DNA of 48,811 nucleotides from Moorena sp. SIO3H5 (GTDB lineage Bacteria > Cyanobacteriota > Cyanobacteriia > Cyanobacteriales > Coleofasciculaceae): contig NZ_JAAHHS010000028.1 in the NCBI RefSeq assembly GCF_010692395.1, positions 1 to 48,811 of the forward strand. The letters are read 5' to 3'. Both the position numbers and the translations under genes were made by a program. A model generated the notes under the pieces. It saw only the letters and a list, made by a program, of their open reading frames with translations, was not told where the DNA came from and did not search any database. Below, in pieces: positions 15,955 to 24,884 of this stretch. How positions within the stretch are numbered: the first letter of the stretch is position 1; every line of letters begins with the position of its first letter.

Positions 15955-17352
15955 ATGTATAAGACAATTCCAATGAAGGCTATATTTTCAGATGAAGAAA
16001 TAATCTTCTGGAAATTTCAATGTGAGCAATCAAATAGCCTAACTAATAGTGCGTTATATTATGTTAGACAAAAACACTATAAATCACTAGAGGAACAAGA
16101 AGCTTATAATACCTACTGGAATGGAGACGAATTCAGGTGTGGATGGCGAACCCGAAAATGTATTACGAAATATCCTGAATTGGATAAAGCCTTAAAGATG
16201 TCACCACATTATAAGGCTATGTGTGCTCAATCTGCCCAACAAACCTTGAAAACAGTAGGGGAATCATTAAGTAGTTACAACAAATTAGTTGATATTTATT
16301 ATTTAGGAGAAGTAGATAGACCTAAGTTACCTAGGTACAGAAAATCCGGAGGTCTTGCTGCTGTTACATTTCCCAGGCAAGCTCTCACATATAAAGATGG
16401 TTTGTTTTATCCTTCTGTCAGTAGAGAGAGTAAACCAGAATTATTAACTCAAATATCATTAGAACCTCCTAGTTTCATAGATCCAGAATGGGTGAGAGAA
16501 GTCACAGTTCGTCCCTGCTATGGTCAACTATGGATTGATTGGGTGATCGATGACGGGAAACAACCGATAGAAGATAATCCTACACTGGATTACTCTCAAG
16601 CGATTGGAATAGATCATGGTGGAGATAATTGGTTAACCTGCGTCTCAACCTTAGGAAAAAGTTTTATCATTGACGGTCGAAAATTAAAGTCAATAAACCA
16701 AGGATATTGTCGTCTAGTAGCTAAGTACAAACAAGGAAAGTCTGAATTTTATTGGGATTCAAATCTTGATTCGCCGAAGGCGACGCTACGCGAACGGATT
16801 CAGAGGAAGCGCAATAATCAAATGAGAGATGCCATCAACAAGGCTGCTCGATTCCTCATTAATCGTTGTCTAAATGATGGCATTGGAAACCTTGTAATCG
16901 GCTGGAATGAAGGGCAAAAAAAACGCTCTAATATGGGAAAAAGTGGAAACCAAAAGTTTGTCGCAATCCCTACTGGAAGATTAGTTGAAAGATTAAAACA
17001 ACTTTGTCCAGAATACGGAATCAATTTAATAATTACTGAAGAATCTTATACAAGCAAAGCGTCTTTCTTAGATGATGATTTCTTGCCGAAACACGGTGCA
17101 AAACCCGAAGGCTGGAAACCATCAGGAAAACGAGTTAGGCGTGGTCTTTATAAGACGTTAGACGGAAACCTGATAAATGCTGATTGTAATGGTGCGGCAA
17201 ATATCATCAGGAAAGTAACCACACAGTCAATTAATTTGACCAAGGTGGCTAGAGGGATTTTGACAGTCCCACATAGATATGATTTGTTCACTCACTTGTC
17301 CAGATCCTATCGAATAAAAGGTGAAGTCGCACGGGTTTACCCTGCGACGTAA
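15955..17352 (+). CDS. tnpB: TnpB-family nuclease lacking a classical zinc ribbon
   Basis: A 465-residue TnpB. RuvC residues are visible as Asp in AIGIDHGGDNW, Glu in LIITEESYTSKAS and Asp in LINADCNGAANII. The usual CxxC...CxxC zinc ribbon after TSK is replaced by SFLDDDFLPKHGAKPEGWKPSGKR, as in a cyanobacterial subgroup of TnpB with a divergent target-nucleic-acid-binding region. A genome repeat at 16768-16801 is read in frame as SPKATLRERI in the helical region. Divergent from the small RHH-like gene and followed within 15 bp by an IS-end hairpin. No TnpA is adjacent. Confidence 0.8.
   Translation: MYKTIPMKAIFSDEEIIFWKFQCEQSNSLTNSALYYVRQKHYKSLEEQEAYNTYWNGDEFRCGWRTRKCITKYPELDKALKMSPHYKAMCAQSAQQTLKTVGESLSSYNKLVDIYYLGEVDRPKLPRYRKSGGLAAVTFPRQALTYKDGLFYPSVSRESKPELLTQISLEPPSFIDPEWVREVTVRPCYGQLWIDWVIDDGKQPIEDNPTLDYSQAIGIDHGGDNWLTCVSTLGKSFIIDGRKLKSINQGYCRLVAKYKQGKSEFYWDSNLDSPKATLRERIQRKRNNQMRDAINKAARFLINRCLNDGIGNLVIGWNEGQKKRSNMGKSGNQKFVAIPTGRLVERLKQLCPEYGINLIITEESYTSKASFLDDDFLPKHGAKPEGWKPSGKRVRRGLYKTLDGNLINADCNGAANIIRKVTTQSINLTKVARGILTVPHRYDLFTHLSRSYRIKGEVARVYPAT
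16768..16801. repeat. Interspersed repeat inside tnpB
   Basis: The sequence has the words TTCGCCGAAGGCGACGCT and ACGCGAACGG, matching the repeat at 48312-48336. It is in frame and codes for a short charged insert. Confidence 0.6.
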
Positions 17353-17366
17353 CAACCTTTGAGAAT

Positions 17367-17387
17367 CCCCCTTGCTTTAGCCGGGGG
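17367..17387 (+). ncRNA. IS-end hairpin after tnpB (putative omega RNA tail)
   Basis: CCCCC (17367-17371) pairs with GGGGG (17383-17387) around TTGCTTTAGCC, 15 bp past the tnpB stop. In related elements the RNA guide follows such a hairpin, so the flank starting at about 17388 could be the guide sequence. This is inferred from family knowledge. Confidence 0.5.
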
Positions 17388-17501
17388 AGATGTCAACTTC
17401 AATCAGATCGATCTGGCTGCTACTTGGGAAGTAAGCGAACAGCGATTAGCGCTACTTGAGGTGCGTGCGCCTTCAGTTATGAGCATATGCTTACCTTCTA
17501 T

Positions 17502-18047
17502 CTACCCTTTACCAAAGATAGAATTTCCAGGCGCTTCAAAATCTTCACTATAAAAGAATTGATCAATTAACTCGATATGTTTTTCTTTAGTAATGGAGTC
17601 ATCATCCTTTAAATTGAGCCGTTTAAATACCTCATTAGCCAAATTTTCATCATGTCCTCTGGTGCGATAAAACTGTCTGTATTCCTCCAAATCTAGTTGG
17701 TCATCCCCATTACTATCAAATACGCTAAAGACGAAACCGGCGATGACCCGTATTTCCGCTTCATAAACCCCTTGGTCTTTAAGGATATTCTCGATATATA
17801 CCAACCATTCCTCCAAAGATATCCTGTTGTCACGATTAGTGTCTGCAAACTTTTGCATACTATCCCAACGAGACATTAACTTCGATTGCAAGGAATTGTA
17901 GTTGGGTGAGCCTGGTTCCCACCCGCCAACCTGGGAGTAGCTTTCTAGGAACCGGTCAAAATCCGCTTGTTCAATGAAACCGTTATTGTCGGCATCATAC
18001 ATTTTAAATAATCTTGGTAATTTCTGCTTCTGAAATTCAGTTAGCAT
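17502..18047 (-). CDS. EF-hand calcium-binding protein
   Basis: A 181-residue soluble calcium sensor or buffer of the calmodulin/sarcoplasmic-calcium-binding type. Three canonical loops are clear: DADNNGFIEQAD near residue 18, DTNRDNRISLEE near 69 and DSNGDDQLDLEE near 113. A fourth, degenerate one (NLKDDDSITKEK) is near 145. There is no signal peptide, so it is cytoplasmic. It starts with ATG at 18047. No partner gene is adjacent; the neighbour downstream is the TnpB element. Confidence 0.85.
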   Translation of the reverse strand: MLTEFQKQKLPRLFKMYDADNNGFIEQADFDRFLESYSQVGGWEPGSPNYNSLQSKLMSRWDSMQKFADTNRDNRISLEEWLVYIENILKDQGVYEAEIRVIAGFVFSVFDSNGDDQLDLEEYRQFYRTRGHDENLANEVFKRLNLKDDDSITKEKHIELIDQFFYSEDFEAPGNSIFGKG

Positions 18048-18689
18048 AATTAATTTATCCAGGGATGACTAAATTCAAGTTTATACTAGGTTTACAGTAG
18101 GATAACTAGTCGAACACAATTAATACACCCTTGGTTACAGCAACAGCTCATGGTCAGGGTAAAAATAGCGTCAGCTAATAGCTGAATGCTTACAAAACAG
18201 CTAATCTAGCCTTAGTTAATACTTCTAAACAATACTCTTTGTCAAGGGTTTGTTTATAAATTTTAATCAAACCCCCAAGGTGTTGCTGTGATTGGTATTT
18301 GGTAATTTACACTTCTCTACCAGAGGTAAAATTAACCTTTGATCGTTGTTTGTAAAAGTTGGTGATATGCTCTGCTGCGCTGTATGCGATCGCTAACTAG
18401 ATAACGCCCTTTCTAAACTTAGAAAATTATCAAACGTTATGATTAAAAACCATTAGAGATCTGATCATGATTTATCACTAGATTAGTGATAAGTTTTTAT
18501 GATATATTTTAAAATGCTATAGTAAATGTAGTGTAGGGTAAGTTAGGAACCGGATCACCCTGATTTTATTAGTAGCCAGTGTTGGGATATTCCGTCCGGA
18601 AATTTTAACGGGCAAGATGCCCATTCCAGCAAGATTCCCATTCCACCCACCAGCTCAAAAAGCTTTTAGGAGATGCACCCCTTTCGGAT
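18048..18689. other. 642-bp intergenic region
   Basis: No gene was found. It contains a GCGATCGC site (18388), a palindrome at 18472-18492, and an interspersed-repeat motif (GAAATTTTAACGGGCAAGAT, from about 18599) that recurs in part near 33120. The promoter of the EF-hand gene should lie at the left side of this region. Confidence 0.5.
18472..18492. promoter_or_regulatory. 9-bp palindrome TTATCACTA-GAT-TAGTGATAA
   Basis: Perfect arms with a 3-bp spacer, followed by GTTTTT on the plus strand. It could be a terminator in the plus direction or an operator; no plus-strand gene ends here, which favours an operator or repeat. Confidence 0.4.
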
Positions 18690-19973
18690 TTATTTGCAAT
18701 AATAATCCCTAGTTCCTTTAGCATCCAGGGAGTCTCCCAGGCGATTCAAAGCATGAACATAAGCAGCTGTGCGCATGGAAACTGCTAGTTCCTGAGAAAG
18801 TGACCAAATTGTTTCGGTTTCTTCCACCATTTTCTCTTTGAGACGCTGATGGACTTCATCCAGCTTCCAATAGTGTCCACTCCGGTTTTGTAACCATTCA
18901 AAATAGCTAACGGTGACTCCTCCAGCATTAACCAAGATGTCAGGAAAAACATAGATGCCTTTTTCTTCCAAACGATTGTCAGCGGTAGAGGTTACTGGTC
19001 CATTGGCTACTTCAAAGATATAGTTAGCTTTGATATTATCAACGTTTTCTTCAGTAATTTGGTTTTCCAAGGCAGCAGGAATCAAGACATCTACATCTAA
19101 CGCTAAAAGGTCTTGATTAGTAATGACTTCATGCTCAACAATATTGCAAACGCTACCTCGACAGTAAACGGCTTTAATGCCTTGACTGGATGTTTTGTAT
19201 TGGCGAATACTAGGAATATCTAAGCCTTTTTTGGCATAAATACCCCCTTGAGAATCACTGACAGCGACAACTTTATAACCTGCTTTAGCTAACAGTTGCG
19301 CTATCACAGCACCAGCATTACCAAATCCTTGCACCGCTACGGTGGTATTTTGAGGCAGCTGGTCAAATTTGGGCAAAATGGATTCAATCACAAAAAACGC
19401 GCCAGTAGCGGTAGCGGTATCGCGACCAATACTTCCTCCCAAGGCCAAGGGTTTACCTGTGACGACCCCTGGACTGATTTGACGGCGAATGACGCTGTAT
19501 TGATCCATCATCCAACCCATAATCATGGAATTGGTGTAAACGTCGGGAGCGAGAATATCAATATCAGGCCCAATGAAATCTGCGATCGCATCGATGTAAC
19601 CACGACTTAAGCGTTCCAACTCCAGCTTGGATAAGGCTTTAGGATTTAGAGTAATTCCCCCTTTACCACCGCCGAAAGGCAAATTTAAGGTAGCACATTT
19701 AAAGGTCATCCAAAAGGCTAAGGATTGGACTTCATCTAAGGAAACATTGGGATGATACCGCACTCCCCCTTTTGCTGGTCCCCTGGTAGTGTCATAGCGA
19801 ACCCGGTAGCCCTGAAACATCTGTAACGAGCCATCATCCATGCGGACTGGGATGGAAACGCTCAAACTAGATTTGGGATATTTTAAGCGTGCGATCGCAT
19901 CTTCGGAAATTGACACATATTTCAATGATTTCTGCAATCGTTTACTGGCATCAGCAAATAATGACTCAGACAT
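18690..19973 (-). CDS. gdhA: Glutamate dehydrogenase
   Basis: Catalyses reversible oxidative deamination of glutamate to 2-oxoglutarate and ammonium with NAD(P). The product (427 residues from the ATG at 19973) has the Glu/Leu/Phe/Val dehydrogenase N domain with the substrate-binding PAKGGVRYHP and the catalytic lysine in NLPFGGGKGG (Lys104), then APDVYTNSMIMGWMMDQYS and the Rossmann part with VAVQGFGNAG. An earlier in-frame ATG at 20006 would add 11 residues, but GGAGAAATAAGG directly precedes 19973 and suits it better. It is not in an obvious operon. Confidence 0.9.
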   Translation of the reverse strand: MSESLFADASKRLQKSLKYVSISEDAIARLKYPKSSLSVSIPVRMDDGSLQMFQGYRVRYDTTRGPAKGGVRYHPNVSLDEVQSLAFWMTFKCATLNLPFGGGKGGITLNPKALSKLELERLSRGYIDAIADFIGPDIDILAPDVYTNSMIMGWMMDQYSVIRRQISPGVVTGKPLALGGSIGRDTATATGAFFVIESILPKFDQLPQNTTVAVQGFGNAGAVIAQLLAKAGYKVVAVSDSQGGIYAKKGLDIPSIRQYKTSSQGIKAVYCRGSVCNIVEHEVITNQDLLALDVDVLIPAALENQITEENVDNIKANYIFEVANGPVTSTADNRLEEKGIYVFPDILVNAGGVTVSYFEWLQNRSGHYWKLDEVHQRLKEKMVEETETIWSLSQELAVSMRTAAYVHALNRLGDSLDAKGTRDYYCK

Positions 19974-20115
19974 GGCCTTATTTCTCCAGCTAACAATATT
20001 TACCATTTACCCAGTCGTGGTTATTTAATTTAATCACAAAAAAACTGTATCTTTTGTTACATTATGCTAAGCTTGACTGGTTTAGACTAAACCTCTTGCC
20101 AAACTAACGACGCTC

Positions 20116-20706
20116 ATGATTGCACTCCTCGCCGCCCTCTCAGCTTCCGCTGCGGCAGGAATGAGAATTGCCCTGCCCCTGTTGGTGATTGGTTTGCTCC
20201 ACAGTGACCAACTCTGGTCGAAGGTACCGTTACTGTCATACATTCATCCCCCAGTCTTGCTGACTATCTTGACAACTTGGTCATTGGTGGAGCTATTTGC
20301 CTCGAAAAATCTATTAGGACAGCGAGTCTTGCAAATAGTTCAGCTAGTCTTGAGTCCTCTGGTAGGGGCAATTCTTGGTATTGCTGTGACTCAGTTTGCT
20401 GAAGAACTAACGGGATTTGTCTGGGTAGTGGGTATTGTCGGTGGTTTATTAGCCTTTGTACTCCAGTTAGTTCAAGTGGGATGGTTCTACCGTTTGCGTG
20501 GCTTACCTCTGTGGGTAGTGTTTCTTCAGGATTTTCTGTGCGTAGTTTTGATAATCTTAGCTTTTGACGCTCCAGAACAAGGAGGATTAATTGCTTTGCT
20601 GCTACTGTGGTTAGCGATTCGCAGTGCTAAGCATTGGTATCGTTGGTATGTTCGAGGGAAGCGTTCCCGTATCAGCGATCAAAGCCATGACCAGAATCCT
20701 GACTGA
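20116..20706 (+). CDS. DUF4126 membrane protein
   Basis: A 196-residue integral membrane protein of the DUF4126 family, common in cyanobacteria and of unknown function. It starts with ALLAALSASAAAGMRIALPLLVIGLL and has four to five hydrophobic helices (about 4-28, 46-60, 75-92, 100-122, 135-165), ending in a charged tail (KRSRISDQSHDQNPD). It ends 12 bp before the convergent aldo/keto reductase stop. No functional hint comes from the context. Confidence 0.8.
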   Translation: MIALLAALSASAAAGMRIALPLLVIGLLHSDQLWSKVPLLSYIHPPVLLTILTTWSLVELFASKNLLGQRVLQIVQLVLSPLVGAILGIAVTQFAEELTGFVWVVGIVGGLLAFVLQLVQVGWFYRLRGLPLWVVFLQDFLCVVLIILAFDAPEQGGLIALLLLWLAIRSAKHWYRWYVRGKRSRISDQSHDQNPD

Positions 20707-20718
20707 AGGCGTTGAAAC

Positions 20719-21705
20719 TCAACGATTGACTACATGCATCTCAGATTCTTTATAGCGAGTTCCAATGACAGGGTTTTGTGTAGCAACGGTTTCAATTCTA
20801 GTAAGTTCGTCAGGGGTTAATTGTAGTTCAGTAGCTGCAATATTCTCTTCTAAGTAACGGCGGCGCTTGGTGCCAGGGATGGGAATAATCTGATTTTCTT
20901 GTGCTAACAGCCAAGCTATGGCTACCTGCGCAGGTGTTGCACCTTTGGATTGCGCGATCGCTTTCACTTGTTCAACCAAGCGCAAATTCTGTTGAAAATT
21001 TTCCGGTTGGAAGCGAGGTAAGCCCTTACGCAAGTCATGATCAGCCAAATCTTCTGGCTTAGTAATCTGTCCGGTCAAAAATCCCCGTCCCAAGGGACTA
21101 AAGGCTACAAAACCAATGCCCAGTTCTTGTAGGGTTGGTAGAATTTCAGCTTCTGGATCTCTAGTCCAGAGAGAGTATTCCGATTGCAATGCTGTCAAAG
21201 GATGAACAGCATGAGCCCGTCGAATCGTTGGTGCTGCAGCTTCCGATACACCAAGATAGCGAACTTTGCCCTGTTTAACTAGGTCTGACATTGCCCCAAT
21301 GGTATCTTCGATGGGAACTTCGAGATCCACACGATGTAAATAATAAAGGTCAATTGTATCAATGCCCAGTCGTTGCAAAGAAGCATCACAGGCTTGTCTG
21401 ACATGATCTGGTTTACCATTAATCAGCCAAGCCCCTGTTGTTTCCGAGCAAACATATCCACATTTAGTGGCGATCGTAACTCGATCGCGATAAGCCTTCA
21501 AGGCAGTTCCAACTAATTTTTCGTTAGTAAACGGACCATACACATCTGCCGTATCAAACAGTGTCACCCCAAGCTCAACAGCTTGTTGAATGGTTGCAAT
21601 AGCTTCTTGTTTGTCGCATTTACCATAAAGATCGGATACTCCCATGCAGCCTAAGCCGATGGCAGACACTTCCAATCCTGGGCGACCGAGTTTCCGTGTT
21701 TTCAT
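20719..21705 (-). CDS. Aldo/keto reductase
   Basis: A 328-residue NADPH-dependent oxidoreductase of the AKR superfamily (TIM barrel), like the general aldehyde reductases near the AKR13/YakC group. The catalytic tetrad is visible: Asp in LFDTADVYG, Tyr in the same motif, Lys in VTIATKCGY, and His in DLYYLHRVD. The NADP-binding end [18 protein letters not shown] is present. Substrate unknown. It is convergent with the DUF4126 gene. Confidence 0.88.
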   Translation of the reverse strand: MKTRKLGRPGLEVSAIGLGCMGVSDLYGKCDKQEAIATIQQAVELGVTLFDTADVYGPFTNEKLVGTALKAYRDRVTIATKCGYVCSETTGAWLINGKPDHVRQACDASLQRLGIDTIDLYYLHRVDLEVPIEDTIGAMSDLVKQGKVRYLGVSEAAAPTIRRAHAVHPLTALQSEYSLWTRDPEAEILPTLQELGIGFVAFSPLGRGFLTGQITKPEDLADHDLRKGLPRFQPENFQQNLRLVEQVKAIAQSKGATPAQVAIAWLLAQENQIIPIPGTKRRRYLEENIAATELQLTPDELTRIETVATQNPVIGTRYKESEMHVVNR

Positions 21706-21746
21706 ATAGCAATCCTATCTGATTCATCAAAGAAATGGGCTGCTTT

Positions 21747-21783
21747 AAGGCAGAAGGCAGAAGGCAGAAGGCAGAAGGCAGAA
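21747..21783. repeat. Heptamer array AAGGCAG
   Basis: About five 7-bp units upstream of the aldo/keto reductase gene. Confidence 0.8.
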
Positions 21784-21849
21784 GCTAGAAGTAAAGGAGT
21801 AATGTTTCTTGGGTAATGGTGTTTTATAACTAATTATCTACTCAGGATA

Positions 21850-22281
21850 TTACTTAACCTGAGTAGATAATTTTGGGCTAATTTCAAACTGCAACTGTGA
21901 ACGGTAGAAACAAACATCAAATTCCATAAAAAAGTTAACTTGTCCCAAGATAAGCGGCACATTGGTAGCTTGTGTCCAGGCAAATACCAGTTGTACAGGC
22001 TCAAACTGGCCAACAACGGCTTGTGCAAGCACAACACGCGCTTCATACTGAGCCAAATTTCCCGTCAAATTCAGTGCTGTTGTTTGCCGTTCCCAGTCGT
22101 ATCCAAGCTCGACCCCTATCAAATATGGCAGTACATTCACACTTGCCCCAGTATCCAACAGCCCGGATGCTGCCTGTGAATCCTGTTGATAAACTAAGGT
22201 AAAAGGCAAATACGGGCGAAAACTAGCTTCGCCTAAGGCTGTATCACTGGAAACAAATGGATATCGTTCAGGATTACCCAT
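21850..22281 (-). CDS. Retropepsin-like aspartyl protease
   Basis: A 143-residue protein with a single aspartyl-protease motif, LLDTGASVNVLP (residues 41-52), and a later hydrophobic segment VPLILGQVNFFMEFDVCF that corresponds to the ILG region of retropepsins. Such enzymes act as homodimers, each subunit giving one Asp. It overlaps by 8 bp the small gene upstream, suggesting translational coupling. In cyanobacteria these pairs are common; their substrate is unknown. Confidence 0.7.
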   Translation of the reverse strand: MGNPERYPFVSSDTALGEASFRPYLPFTLVYQQDSQAASGLLDTGASVNVLPYLIGVELGYDWERQTTALNLTGNLAQYEARVVLAQAVVGQFEPVQLVFAWTQATNVPLILGQVNFFMEFDVCFYRSQLQFEISPKLSTQVK

Positions 22282-22489
22282 GATCTTGAGCTTTGGCAGC
22301 CTGTAGCACTTTTAACATCGTATCCGCTGCCTCAACCGCATCATAAGGCGACGACACTGGGTAAGACTGGTCAGGTTTAATTAAATCCGTTTCTTGTTGG
22401 GCTAGTTCCGAAATCAGAATCTGTATGATATAGAACTTGTCTGAGCGACTCAGTTCTCTCAAGGTCGAGATTAGTTCTGATGAAACCAT
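22274..22489 (-). CDS. Small partner protein of the aspartyl protease
   Basis: A 71-residue helical protein (SELISTLRELSRSDKFYIIQ, QILISELAQQETDL, then a DAVEAADTMLKVLQAAKA tail). No domain is recognised. It overlaps the protease start by 8 bp. The coupling and size resemble two-gene toxin-antitoxin modules, but neither protein belongs to a known toxin family, so that reading is only a possibility. Confidence 0.6.
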   Translation of the reverse strand: MVSSELISTLRELSRSDKFYIIQILISELAQQETDLIKPDQSYPVSSPYDAVEAADTMLKVLQAAKAQDHG

Positions 22490-22592
22490 AAAAAACTTCG
22501 GTCAAGTCGAGCGTACCTTTCTATTCTAATAGTCCTCGTCCGCTGCCATGAAGTTTTATTTGCTGGACTTCAGTATCTATTAATGCTTCAAT

Positions 22593-23222
22593 CTATTTAA
22601 CCTGATAGGTCCAGATTTCTACAGGAGTCTTCTGGTTAGTATTAGGGTGGGAATAATATTTATCCCCGCGCTCGATTAATTGCCATTGACCTGATGACTC
22701 TAAGTTAGCCATCTTTGCTTGAAAATCTTGGCTGCTTTCGTAAAAATCAGGGCGCATTGTAAAAATTATATAACCTTCTGGTTTAGTAATGCGAATTAAC
22801 TCATCAAAAGCATGACTGGGAGCATGATTATAAGTAAATACTCCAACATTGATATTGGCATCAAATGAATTCGATGAGAAGTCTAAAGGCTCTCCCAAAA
22901 CTTGCTGATATAACTCGCTATAGACATTCTTTTGACGCGCTTTATTCAACATTTCCTGGGACATATCAATAGCAACTAAGTGACGGTAGCCTTCCTGGTA
23001 TAGCCTTTTACCAACCAAGCCTGTTCCTGCCGCAGCATCTAAAATTTTTGCACTTTTAGGGATGCGCTTGAGAGCAATTTCGGCAACTTTTTGTAGTGAT
23101 ACGTAGTCGCCATCACCAGTAAAATCCTGATCATACTCCTCTGCCCATCTGTCATAGTTCGCGATAAGTTCTTGATTATTTTTAGAACTGTAAACTTGAC
23201 TGACTCTATCTGTTATACTCAT
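22593..23222 (-). CDS. Class I SAM-dependent methyltransferase
   Basis: A 209-residue small-molecule methyltransferase. SAM-binding motif I is ILDAAAGTGLVG (residues about 60-71) and the acidic loop is VAIDMSQEML. The N-terminal YDRWAEEYDQDF pattern resembles METTL27/WBSCR27-like proteins. It is clearly paralogous to the methyltransferase at 25907-26551 (shared NVYSELYQ.../LGEPL and APS.AFDELIR). Marks the left edge of the accessory island. Substrate unknown. Confidence 0.82.
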   Translation of the reverse strand: MSITDRVSQVYSSKNNQELIANYDRWAEEYDQDFTGDGDYVSLQKVAEIALKRIPKSAKILDAAAGTGLVGKRLYQEGYRHLVAIDMSQEMLNKARQKNVYSELYQQVLGEPLDFSSNSFDANINVGVFTYNHAPSHAFDELIRITKPEGYIIFTMRPDFYESSQDFQAKMANLESSGQWQLIERGDKYYSHPNTNQKTPVEIWTYQVK

Positions 23223-23263
23223 TTGTCTTGCTTTAATAATATTATTGTGTTATGGGAGTTTAA

Positions 23264-23647
23264 GTGGTTACTGATTCTTCAAAAATTGCTATCTTTAGCA
23301 TATATCATTTCTCTGCATCTAAGTTTATGAATATTACACAACAGCTTGCTTATTTTATACATAAAACTGAATATAAATATTTATTTACAAAAAAAGTTAC
23401 AAATCTAGCCAAAAATGCCATTCTGGATACCATTGGGGTAACTTTGGCGGGAGTCAACACACCTGTTGGAAATATCATGCTTAACTATGCCAAGACTCTA
23501 GGAGGAACACAGCAAGCCAGTGTCTTAGGTAGTGGTTTTAAAACATCCCGCAAAGAGAATGATAATCCTTGTAAGGGAGGGAGAGGAAGGGTAAAATTGA
23601 ATAAGGCAGCAAAAGCTGTGGTCATTGTTGACCCCCACTCACCATAG
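23264..23647 (+). pseudogene. MmgE/PrpD-family N-terminal fragment
   Basis: The middle part (about residues 27-95: LAKNAILDTIGVTLAGVNTP, then GNIMLNYAKTLGGTQQASVL) matches the beginning of MmgE/PrpD proteins (2-methylcitrate dehydratase-type, normally about 450 residues). After GSGFKTS the homology stops and is replaced by a Gly/Arg/Lys-rich tail of a different character. Only about a fifth of the gene remains, so it is a truncated remnant. The frame ends overlapping by 23 bp an upstream extension of the next gene's frame. Confidence 0.65.
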
Positions 23648-23684
23648 CAATAGCCTAAAGTTAGGGATGCAATCTGGCACTTCC

Positions 23685-24788
23685 ATGAAAATCTCTCAAA
23701 TTTCTGTCTATCAAGTTACCTTACCCTTAAAACATCCTTACAGACATTCAGGAGGACGATTGTATGCTGACAAACTTGATTCTACCATCGTTGCCATTGA
23801 TACTGATGAAGGAGTTCGAGGCTGGGGCGAAGGATGTCCCTGGGGATCAGCTTACTCGGCTGCTTTTGCACAAGGCATTAGAGCTGGAATTAAAGAATTA
23901 GCTCCCCAACTGATTGGACTTGATCCCAGGCGTACTGATTTGATCTATCGAACAATGGACATGGCGCTAGTTGGGCATCTCGATATTAAATCAGCATTGG
24001 ATATGGCCTGTTGGGATATTCTAGGCAAAGTGACTGGTCTCCCCTTATGTGAGCTGTTTGGTGGTCGTATCGACCAAGCCATTCCCATTGAAACCTCAGT
24101 TCCCACAGGTACACCAGACGAAATGATTGAATCCATTGTCAGGGGACAAGAACAGGGCAACACGATCCATAGCTGCAAGATTGGGTCAGACGTAGTCCAA
24201 GATCTCGAAAGAATCAAAGCGATCATGACCCATCTGCTCACCAACGAAAGTGTAACTTTTGATGCAAATGGCGCTTGGCTGATAGCTGATGCCCTGCAGG
24301 TGATGAACACTGTCACCGTACCAATTTTGTACTTTGAACAGCCCTGTAAAACCTATAAAGAGTGTTTGCAGGTGCGTCAATTAACCCGTCATCCGATTAT
24401 TTTGGACGAATGCATTCAGCACTATAACGATGTTGTCTGTGCTCATACTGATAAAGCTTGTGAAGTGATCAAACTCAAAGTTGGTCGTGTGGGTGGGTTG
24501 AGCAAGGCGAAACGCATCCGAGATTTTTGTGTGGAAACAGGGATACGGATGAATATTGCAGCAACTGGTGGCAGTGTGATTGAGGATACGGCGGTAGTTC
24601 ATCTAGCTCAATCTACCCCAGCAACCCATTTACGCGGCGTCTGCTTAATCGATGATATGGTCACGATTAACACCGCTATGGGTGGAGCACGGAATCAAGG
24701 GGGGAAAACCTATGCACCAGAAGGAATAGGACTGGGTGTAGAGCCGATACCCGATGTTTTGGGTAAAGCGATCGCAATCTATCAATAG
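23685..24788 (+). CDS. Enolase-superfamily dehydratase/racemase (MLE/MR type)
   Basis: A 367-residue mandelate-racemase/muconate-lactonizing enzyme homologue, most like the cis-3-hydroxy-L-proline dehydratase or proline-betaine epimerase branch. The N domain starts with MKISQISVYQVTLPLKHPY. The barrel has HSCKIGSD (the Lys before Gly), metal ligands Asp in VTFDANGAW, Glu in LYFEQPCK and Asp/Glu in IILDECIQ, and then EVIKLKVGRVGGL. These enzymes abstract the alpha-proton of carboxylates. The start at 23685 is chosen by homology; the frame is open upstream to 23625, with another ATG at 23667. The exact substrate is not deducible, but betaine or hydroxyproline-like acids fit the neighbours. Confidence 0.8.
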   Translation: MKISQISVYQVTLPLKHPYRHSGGRLYADKLDSTIVAIDTDEGVRGWGEGCPWGSAYSAAFAQGIRAGIKELAPQLIGLDPRRTDLIYRTMDMALVGHLDIKSALDMACWDILGKVTGLPLCELFGGRIDQAIPIETSVPTGTPDEMIESIVRGQEQGNTIHSCKIGSDVVQDLERIKAIMTHLLTNESVTFDANGAWLIADALQVMNTVTVPILYFEQPCKTYKECLQVRQLTRHPIILDECIQHYNDVVCAHTDKACEVIKLKVGRVGGLSKAKRIRDFCVETGIRMNIAATGGSVIEDTAVVHLAQSTPATHLRGVCLIDDMVTINTAMGGARNQGGKTYAPEGIGLGVEPIPDVLGKAIAIYQ

Positions 24789-24804
24789 ACGATTAGCGTC
24801 CTGC

Positions 24805-24852
24805 GAAAATTAAGGTGGAAGCTCCCCCCAGAGGGCTTCCACCTTAATTTTC
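24805..24852. terminator. 18-bp perfect stem between convergent genes
   Basis: GAAAATTAAGGTGGAAGC (24805-24822) and GCTTCCACCTTAATTTTC (24835-24852) pair exactly with a 12-base loop. It lies between the convergent enolase-superfamily and PhyH genes. The A/T-rich stem base gives U-runs on both strands, so it can end transcription from both sides. Confidence 0.75.
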
Positions 24853-24884
24853 GGACGGCTCTAATAGGCGATTACCTGATAGAT

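Larger units (their letters stand above)
15651..17391 (+). mobile_element. TnpB element with divergent small regulator gene
   Basis: The unit is bounded by two near-identical direct copies of GAGAA-CCCCC-(G/T)TGCTTTAGCC-GGGGGA (15651-15676 and 17361-17388). Between them are a small minus-strand gene and a plus-strand tnpB. Such CCCCC...GGGGG hairpins with a TGCTTTAGC loop are typical of IS200/IS605-group right ends and omega RNA tails. Having the hairpin at both ends in the same orientation is unusual and may reflect insertion next to an older copy. Confidence 0.6.

Noticed and set aside
15890..15973. N-terminal extension of the RHH-like gene
   Set aside because: It overlaps the tnpB start on the other strand and encodes a hydrophobic stretch unlike the rest; the ATG at 15889 fits better.
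24381..24602. Minus-strand frame inside the enolase-superfamily gene
   Set aside because: It is a shadow of a strongly conserved plus-strand gene with intact metal ligands.
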